Both the position numbers and the translations under genes were made by a program. This document shows positions 59,186-64,000 of a stretch of DNA of 64,000 nucleotides, piece by piece. The DNA lies in the NCBI RefSeq assembly GCF_900090285.1, contig NZ_LT607754.1, positions 5,668,001-5,732,000 on the forward strand, read 5' to 3'. This DNA comes from Micromonospora inositola (GTDB taxonomy: Bacteria; Actinomycetota; Actinomycetes; Mycobacteriales; Micromonosporaceae). How positions within the stretch are numbered: the stretch's first letter is position 1; each line of letters begins with the position of its first letter. The notes beneath the pieces were generated by a model. The model had not been told where the DNA came from, made no database searches, and saw only the letters and a list, made by a program, of their open reading frames with translations.

Positions 59186-59732
59186 ACCCAACCGGTTCGT
59201 CGTCGAGTCGGTCGCCGGGCTGACCCCCGGCAGCGCGCTCGACCTGGCCGCCGGCGAGGGACGCAACGCGGTCTGGCTGGCCGGCCAGGGCTGGCGGGTC
59301 ACCGCCGTGGACTTCTCCCCGGTGGCCGTCGAGCGGGGCCGCGAGCTGGCCGCCCGCCGGGGCGTACCGGTCGAGTGGCGGGTCGCGGACGTGACCGGGT
59401 ACCGGCCGGTGCCGGGCAGCTACGACCTGGTCGTGATCAGCTACCTGCACCTGCCCGCCGAGGACCTGGCCCGGGTGCTGGGCGCCGCCCGCAACGCGCT
59501 CCGCCCCGGCGGCAGGGTCGTCGTGGTCGGTCACGACCGGACGAACCTCGGCGGCGGGACGGGCGGGCCGCAGGACCCGGCGATCCTGCTGACCCCGGAA
59601 GCGGTCGTCGACGGGCTCGCCGGGCTACGGATCCAGCGGGCCGAGACGGCCCGCCGGCCGGTCGACACGGGCGACGGCGGGACGGTCGACGCCCTCGACA
59701 CGGTGGTCGTCGCGGCCCGCCCCGTCGGCTGA
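59124..59732 (+). CDS. Class I SAM-dependent methyltransferase at the end of the sulfur operon
   Basis: The 202-residue protein starts at GTG 59124 with AAGGAGAG 4-11 nt upstream, 62 bp inside the exporter gene. Motifs: WDTRYANAPGLVWSAEPNRFV, ALDLAAGEGRNAVWLAGQGWRVTAVDFSPVAVERG and DLVVISYLHLPAEDLARVL. The N-terminus and the WxxxY pattern resemble TehB/thiopurine-methyltransferase-like proteins. Given its operon, methylation of a sulfur species is possible, but the substrate is inferred only from context. Confidence 0.8.
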   Translation: MDSSDWDTRYANAPGLVWSAEPNRFVVESVAGLTPGSALDLAAGEGRNAVWLAGQGWRVTAVDFSPVAVERGRELAARRGVPVEWRVADVTGYRPVPGSYDLVVISYLHLPAEDLARVLGAARNALRPGGRVVVVGHDRTNLGGGTGGPQDPAILLTPEAVVDGLAGLRIQRAETARRPVDTGDGGTVDALDTVVVAARPVG

Positions 59733-59805
59733 TTCCGGACCCGCCGCGGTGCGGTCGGGCGGTGCGGGTGCACGGCTGGCCGGGACGGGAGCCCGCCCGG
59801 ACCGG

Positions 59806-60819
59806 TCAGGGGCGCAGGATGAGCCGGATCGGGTTGCCCTCCTTGTCGTGGACCCGGCGCACCGCCTCGGCCGCCTCGGCCAGCGGCAGCACGTCGCTGA
59901 CCGAGGCGGTCAGGTCGAGCCGGCCCTGACCGGCGAGCGCCACCAGCTGATCGACGTGCTCGGCCTCCGAGCCGTAGTGGCCCAGCACCGCCTGGCACAG
60001 GTAGTTGAACCGGCTGTCCGAGAGGATGGTGACCGGCTGGTTGGCGATGCCGGCGAGCACCAGCCGGCCGCGCCGACCGAGCACCGTCATCGCCTGTTCG
60101 CGTACCGGGGTGACGCCGGCGAAGTCGAACGCGACGTCGAGGCCGCGGGCGTCGGTCAGCGCCAGCACGGCGTCCTTGAAGCCGTCGTCCTTCGGGTCCA
60201 GGGCCACGTCGGCGCCGAGGGTCAGCGCCCGGTCCCGGGCCGCCGGCAGCGGATCCACGGCGATGACCGGGGCCGCGCCGACCAGCAGGAGCAGCTGCAC
60301 CGCGTGCGCACCGAGGCCGCCGACGCCCCACACCCCGACTGCCTCCCCCGGCCGGGTCCGCGCGGTGTCGGTCACCGCCGCCCACGGGGTGGAGACCGCG
60401 TCGGGGATGATGCAGGCCTGCTCGAACGGCAGCGCGTCCGGAATCTGCACCAGGGTGTCCTCGCGGGCCAGCGCGTACTCGGCCCAGCCGCCGTCGTAGT
60501 CGACGCCCCGGGTGAGCACGGTGCCGCGCCGGTCCCGCTCCCCCGCCTGCAGCAGCACCCGCTGGCCCGGCTGCCACCACTCGACCCCGTCGCCCAGCGC
60601 GTCGACCGTCCCGGCCACCTCGTGACCGAGGGTCACCACGTCACCGGGCAGGTACAGCGGGGTGAGCGTGCCGTCGATCAGGTGCACGTCCGACAGGCAC
60701 ACCCCGGCGGCGGCCACCCGGATCCGGACCTGCCCGCGACCTGGCTCGGGCACCGACACCGACTCCATCCGCAACCCCCGCCCGGCCACGTGCAACCGTC
60801 CGGCCAACATCTCCGCCAC
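59806..60819 (-). CDS. Zinc-dependent alcohol dehydrogenase (MDR family)
   Basis: The start is GTG 60819 (VAEMLAGRLHVAGRG, 337 residues), with GGGGGAG upstream. MDR signature AAAGVCLSDVHLIDG carries the catalytic-zinc Cys, LGHEVAGTVDALGDGV the His-Glu, and WGVGGLGAHAVQLLLLVGA (about 165) the NAD(P) motif. The structural-zinc four-Cys loop is absent (LQAGERDRRGTVLTRG). It oxidises an alcohol or reduces an aldehyde/ketone; the substrate is unknown. Confidence 0.88.
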   Translation of the reverse strand: MAEMLAGRLHVAGRGLRMESVSVPEPGRGQVRIRVAAAGVCLSDVHLIDGTLTPLYLPGDVVTLGHEVAGTVDALGDGVEWWQPGQRVLLQAGERDRRGTVLTRGVDYDGGWAEYALAREDTLVQIPDALPFEQACIIPDAVSTPWAAVTDTARTRPGEAVGVWGVGGLGAHAVQLLLLVGAAPVIAVDPLPAARDRALTLGADVALDPKDDGFKDAVLALTDARGLDVAFDFAGVTPVREQAMTVLGRRGRLVLAGIANQPVTILSDSRFNYLCQAVLGHYGSEAEHVDQLVALAGQGRLDLTASVSDVLPLAEAAEAVRRVHDKEGNPIRLILRP

Positions 60820-60978
60820 CGCGCTCCCCTTCCGCCGACGCCCTCGACCGGGTGGCATACCCGGGCCGGGGCGCGGAATGCCGACGGCGCCGGAAAAGCC
60901 CGGCGCGGCCCGGATCGTCCGGCGACGGGCCGACGGGCCGGTAACATCCGGTGACGGAACCGGCGGAGAGGACCCCCC

Positions 60979-61692
60979 GTGGGCGCGCGATTCGAAGAAC
61001 TGGCCTGGCGGGAGACCCCGATCGGCGAGATCAGCCTGCGCCGGCGTCGCGACCCGTCGCTCGACGTCGATGTGTACGAGGTGAAGCTCGACGACGAGTT
61101 TCTGATGTCCAGCCTCTTCCCGGTCGCGGAGATCGAACTCGCCCGGCTCGGGCTGGCACCCCTGACTGGTGACGCCCTGGACGTGGTGGTCGGCGGCCTC
61201 GGCCTCGGCTACACCGCGCGGACGGCGTTGGAGGACCCGCGGGTCCGCTCAATGGTGGTGGTGGAGGCGATCGAGGACGTGATCGACTGGCACCGCCGGG
61301 ACCTGCTCCCCTTCACCGCCGGGCTGGCCACCGATCCGCGTACCCGATTCGTCCGGGCCGACTTCTTCGCCGCCGTCGCCACCGGCGCCGGGTTCGACCC
61401 CGAGGCGCCGGGGCGAAGGTTCCACGCCGTGCTGCTCGACGTCGACCACTCGCCGCGCCAGGTGCTGCACCCCAGCCACGCCGACTTCTACACCGTGGCG
61501 GGGCTCCGCCGGCTCGCCGACCTCCTGCACCGCGACGGGGTCTTCGCGCTCTGGTCGAACGACCCGCCCGACCAGGCGTTCCAGCGGGTGCTGACCGAGG
61601 TGTTCCCGACCTCGGTGGCGCACGTCGTCCGGTTCCCCAACCCGTTGCAGGGGCGGGAGTCCGCCAACACCGTCTACGTCGCCCGGCACTGA
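60979..61692 (+). CDS. Spermidine synthase-like methyltransferase-fold protein
   Basis: The 237-residue protein starts at GTG 60979 with GGAGAGG upstream. The N-terminal part (ETPIGEISLRRRRDP, DVDVYEVKLDDEFLMSS) matches the short beta domain of spermidine-synthase-like proteins. The core has VVVGGLGLGYTARTALE and VEAIEDVIDWHRR, then HAVLLDVDHSPRQVLHPSHADFYT, with Asp-rich loop in the aminopropyl-acceptor position. The function is uncertain. It is more distant from the protein at 3960. Confidence 0.75.
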   Translation: MGARFEELAWRETPIGEISLRRRRDPSLDVDVYEVKLDDEFLMSSLFPVAEIELARLGLAPLTGDALDVVVGGLGLGYTARTALEDPRVRSMVVVEAIEDVIDWHRRDLLPFTAGLATDPRTRFVRADFFAAVATGAGFDPEAPGRRFHAVLLDVDHSPRQVLHPSHADFYTVAGLRRLADLLHRDGVFALWSNDPPDQAFQRVLTEVFPTSVAHVVRFPNPLQGRESANTVYVARH

Positions 61693-61767
61693 CCTACGCG
61701 ACCGCAGGTTACTCGGGCGTAGGTTGGGTTGATGGCGGCGGCACCACCCCAGCGAGGAGAGACGGCG

Positions 61768-62222
61768 ATGGGCGCGACCGCGGACCGGCCCTGGACGCGC
61801 AGCTACGCCCCGGGAATACCGGCCACCATCGCGGCCTCGGCGGAATCGCTGGTGGGCCTGCTGACCGACGCCGCCCGACGGTTCGGCTCCCGGGTGGCGC
61901 TGGACTTCTTCGGCGCCGCCACCACGTACGCCGAGCTGGCCGACCAGGTCGACCGGGCCGCCGAGGCGCTGCGCCGGCTCGGCGTCGGGCGCGGCGACCG
62001 GGTGGCGCTGGTCCTGCCGAACTGCCCCCAGCACGTGGTCGCCTTCTACGCGGTGCTGCGGCTCGGCGCGGTGGTGGTCGAGCACAACCCGCTCTACACC
62101 GCGCAGGAATTGGAGCACCAGCTCACCGACACGGCGCCCGGGTCGCCGTGGTCTGGGACAAGGTCGCCCCGCCACGCGGAGAACCGAGCCGGGAAGATGC
62201 CGAGCAGCCCGCGTACCTGTGA
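61768..62222 (+). pseudogene. Decayed N-terminus of a fatty-acid acyl-CoA synthetase (AMP-binding)
   Basis: From ATG 61768 (RBS gaggaga) the product matches the start of long-chain acyl-CoA ligases: WTRSYAPGIPATI, TYAELADQVDRAAEALRRLGV, GDRVALVLPNCPQHVVAFYAVLRLGAVVVEHNPLYTAQELEHQLTD. A loss of two bases near 62130 then shifts the frame; in the new frame ARVAVVWDKVAP continues the family sequence before stop TGA at 62220-62222. The AMP-binding and catalytic parts (about 400 residues) are missing. A hairpin-like acctacg/cgtaggt lies before the start. Confidence 0.75.
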
Positions 62223-62255
62223 CCGGGGCTCAGACGGTGTACGGGCCGCCGATGA

Positions 62256-63146
62256 TCAAGAAGGCCTCTCGAAGGGGTCAACTGCACGGGCGGGGGTCCC
62301 GGCAACGTCGACGTCGATCGCGAGCAGAGCGCCGTCCAGCGGCCCGCGTGTCGCCAGCCCGTAGTGGGCGCTGGTGATGAAGAGCCGCCGCAGTTGTGGG
62401 CCGCCGAGGCACACGCTGGTGGGCTGGGCCACCGGCAGCCGCAGCTCGCGCTCCAGGCTGCCGTCCGGGCGGTACCGGCGCACCGCGTACCCACCCCACA
62501 GTGCCACCCAGAGGTGACCGGCCGCGTCGACCGTCATCCCGTCCGGGGCGCCCTCTTCGGCGGCCAGCCGCAGGAATGGCTCGCGGCCGGAAAGCCCGCC
62601 GGTGGGCGGGTCCACGGTGAACCGATCCACCTCGCCCCGGGCGGTGTCGGCCAGGTACATCGTGCACCCTTCGGCGTCGAACGCGGGTCCGTTGGTGATG
62701 GTCAAGCCGGTCACCGCGGGCACGGGCACGCCGTCGCGGGCGATTCGGTAGAGGGTGCCCGCGCCGGGCGTGGTGTCCTGCGCCATGCTTCCGGCCCAGA
62801 AGCGCCCGTGCGGGTCGGCGACCGCGTCGTTCATCCGGGCCGGCGCCGCGTTGCCGCTCTCCAGGTCGGCCACCGGTCGGTAGCCGTCGGCACCGGTGAG
62901 CAGCGCGACGCCGGTGCCGACGGCGGCGAGCCAGTCACCGGCCGCCCCGGCAACCGGCGCCACCGCGCCGAGCGGGGCGTCCAGCCGGCGCAGCTCGCGC
63001 AGCGGCCCGGGCTCGTCGCCGGTGGTCTCCAACAGGCGGCCGGCGAGCAGATCCACGAGGATCAGACGCTCGTCCACCCAGCGGGCGCCCTCGCCCAGCT
63101 CGAACCGGTCGGCGCTCCACGGGGTCGGTTCGGTGAGCCGCATCAT
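62256..63146 (-). CDS. SMP-30/gluconolactonase family protein
   Basis: The 296-residue protein starts at ATG 63146 (MMRLTEPTPWSAD) behind GGGAG. Beta-propeller motifs with metal ligands are FELGEGARWVDERLILVDL (Glu), PARMNDAVADPHGRFWAGSM (Asn, Asp), ITNGPAFDAEG (Asn) and EEGAPDGMTVDAAGHLWVALW (Asp). It opens an aldonolactone such as gluconolactone or galactonolactone. It lies 13 nt downstream of a PfkB kinase gene, so the pair probably serves an aldonate or 2-keto-3-deoxy-sugar pathway. Its 3' end abuts the decayed ligase. Confidence 0.9.
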   Translation of the reverse strand: MMRLTEPTPWSADRFELGEGARWVDERLILVDLLAGRLLETTGDEPGPLRELRRLDAPLGAVAPVAGAAGDWLAAVGTGVALLTGADGYRPVADLESGNAAPARMNDAVADPHGRFWAGSMAQDTTPGAGTLYRIARDGVPVPAVTGLTITNGPAFDAEGCTMYLADTARGEVDRFTVDPPTGGLSGREPFLRLAAEEGAPDGMTVDAAGHLWVALWGGYAVRRYRPDGSLERELRLPVAQPTSVCLGGPQLRRLFITSAHYGLATRGPLDGALLAIDVDVAGTPARAVDPFERPS

Positions 63147-63159
63147 TTCTCCCAAGGCG

Positions 63160-64000
63160 TCAGCGCACGGCCGTACCGGGCGCGTGGTCGAGCAGCGACA
63201 GTTCGGCCCGGTTGGGCAGCCCTTCCCAGTCCCCAGAACTGGCGACGGCGAACGCCCCGGTGGTGACGGCCCGGTCGAGCCGGCCGGAAACGTCGAGCTG
63301 GTCCAGCGTGGCGGAGAGCAGGCCGGCCACGAACGCGTCGCCTGCTCCGACGGCATCCACCACCGGGACGGTACGGGCCGGTCGATGCAGGCTGCCCTGC
63401 GCGGTGTGCATGGTGGCGCCCTGCCCACCGTGCTTGACCACCACCTCGGACACGCCGGCTGCCCGCAGGGCGGTGACCGGATCCGGGTCGTCGCTCAACA
63501 CGGACAGCTCGTCGTCGGAGGCAACGAGCAGATCGACCGAAGGCAGCAACGGGCGGAGCGCGAGGGCGGCCCGATCGACCGGCCAGAGCCGGTGCCGGTA
63601 GTTCACGTCCAGGCAGACCAGTGCGCCGGCGGCCCGGGCCGCGTCGACCGCCGCCCCCACGGCGGCACAGGGCCGCTCGCCGAGTCCGGCGGTGATGCCG
63701 GTGACGTGCAGGATCCGGGGCACTCGCGCGGGTTCCGCGAACGCCGGCGCCACATCCTTCGGGCCGAGCCGCGAGCCGGCCGAGCCGGTCCGGTAGTAGC
63801 TGACCCGGCTGATGTCGCCGATCCGGGCCTCGAACAGGATCAGCCCGGTCGGGGCGCCCGGGTCGATCCGGGCCAGGCTCAGGTCGACTCCTTCCGCGCG
63901 CAGCGTACGGCGGACCAACTCGCCCAGCTCGTCTGCGCCGGTGACGCCGATCCACCGTACCGAGTGGCCGAGCCGGGCCAGGCCGATCGCCACGTTCGAC
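63160..64000 (-). CDS. PfkB-family sugar kinase (2-keto-3-deoxygluconate kinase-like), 5' end outside window
   Basis: The frame continues past GTG 63993 to the window edge (SNVAIGLARLG), so the first residues are missing. PfkB signatures are NVAIGLARLGHSVRWIGVTGADELGELV at the N-terminus and VDAVGAGDAFVAGLL (DxxGAGD, catalytic Asp) near the C-terminus, with KHGGQGA before it. Phe/Tyr-rich SYYRTGSAGSRL and LHVTGITAGL resemble KdgK. It phosphorylates 2-keto-3-deoxygluconate or a related keto acid; this agrees with the lactonase gene downstream. Confidence 0.88.
   Translation of the reverse strand, partial: SNVAIGLARLGHSVRWIGVTGADELGELVRRTLRAEGVDLSLARIDPGAPTGLILFEARIGDISRVSYYRTGSAGSRLGPKDVAPAFAEPARVPRILHVTGITAGLGERPCAAVGAAVDAARAAGALVCLDVNYRHRLWPVDRAALALRPLLPSVDLLVASDDELSVLSDDPDPVTALRAAGVSEVVVKHGGQGATMHTAQGSLHRPARTVPVVDAVGAGDAFVAGLLSATLDQLDVSGRLDRAVTTGAFAVASSGDWEGLPNRAELSLLDHAPGTAVR

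Overview
The window is very GC-rich (codon third positions almost all G or C), has short intergenic gaps, many GTG/TTG starts and strong GGAGG-type ribosome binding sites. Together with an XRE-DUF5753/DUF397 pair, DUF2267 and DUF2795 proteins, an EccB protein and small secreted lysozyme-like proteins, this points to a filamentous actinomycete, most likely Micromonosporaceae (Micromonospora-like). That placement is inferred from gene content; no rRNA or species marker is present. No tRNA, rRNA or CRISPR array was seen.

Layout. 0-10.4 kb: end of a secreted lysozyme-like protein, a STAS / response regulator / DivIVA-like set, a DUF2267 + pterin-dehydratase-like fusion, an AI-2E permease, a type II NADH dehydrogenase-like flavoprotein beside a remnant of a glycogen-debranching gene, a Tat-exported M28 peptidase, and a divergent paralogue of ribosomal protein S4 coupled to a tiny basic protein. 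10.4-15.6 kb: an accessory stretch with a TnpB-like gene enclosed by a previously unlabelled pair of 30-bp inverted repeats, an MFS exporter and two unrecognised coupled genes. 15.6-20 kb: a sulfite-oxidase-like / ferredoxin-reductase-like / DUF6510 set, and terC behind a candidate manganese (yybP-ykoY) riboswitch whose last hairpin covers the ribosome binding site. 20-24 kb: DUF2267, DUF2795, DUF1345, HhH-GPD, pirin and a frameshifted membrane protein. 24-30 kb: two near-identical lysozyme-like genes with conserved ECF-type promoters, about 220-nt leaders and identical terminators, lying as direct repeats around mazG-like, gdhA and a secreted hydrolase.

30-43.5 kb: a Ser/Thr kinase, a LacI regulator with tandem palindromic operators, the XRE/DUF397 pair, a diguanylate cyclase, a phosphotransferase, an orphan PemK-like protein, a frameshifted methyltransferase, Nudix hydrolases, a serpin-like protein, and an MFS exporter divergent from a MocR regulator across two identical 19-bp operators. 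43.5-54 kb: a molybdopterin oxidoreductase and a divergent carbohydrate locus (GH63-like glucosidase, TIM-barrel isomerase and MDR dehydrogenase against an ABC importer lacking its own ATPase), followed by a 5'-truncated hydrolase. 54-60 kb: an orphan eccB and a complete CstR-type reactive-sulfur operon (persulfide sensor, MBL-rhodanese, rhodanese-DUF2892, TauE/SafE exporter, methyltransferase) with three matching operators. 60-64 kb: dehydrogenase, spermidine-synthase-like protein, a decayed acyl-CoA synthetase, SMP-30 lactonase and a PfkB kinase running off the edge.

The most coherent physiological units are sulfur stress (CstR operon, sulfite-oxidase-like set), metal homeostasis (TerC riboswitch) and sugar/aldonate use (GH63-ABC locus, SMP-30 + PfkB). 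The most unusual items are the TnpB element with long terminal inverted repeats, the S4 paralogue, the serpin-like protein and the duplicated lysozyme locus. All calls come from reading the sequence; no database search was run.
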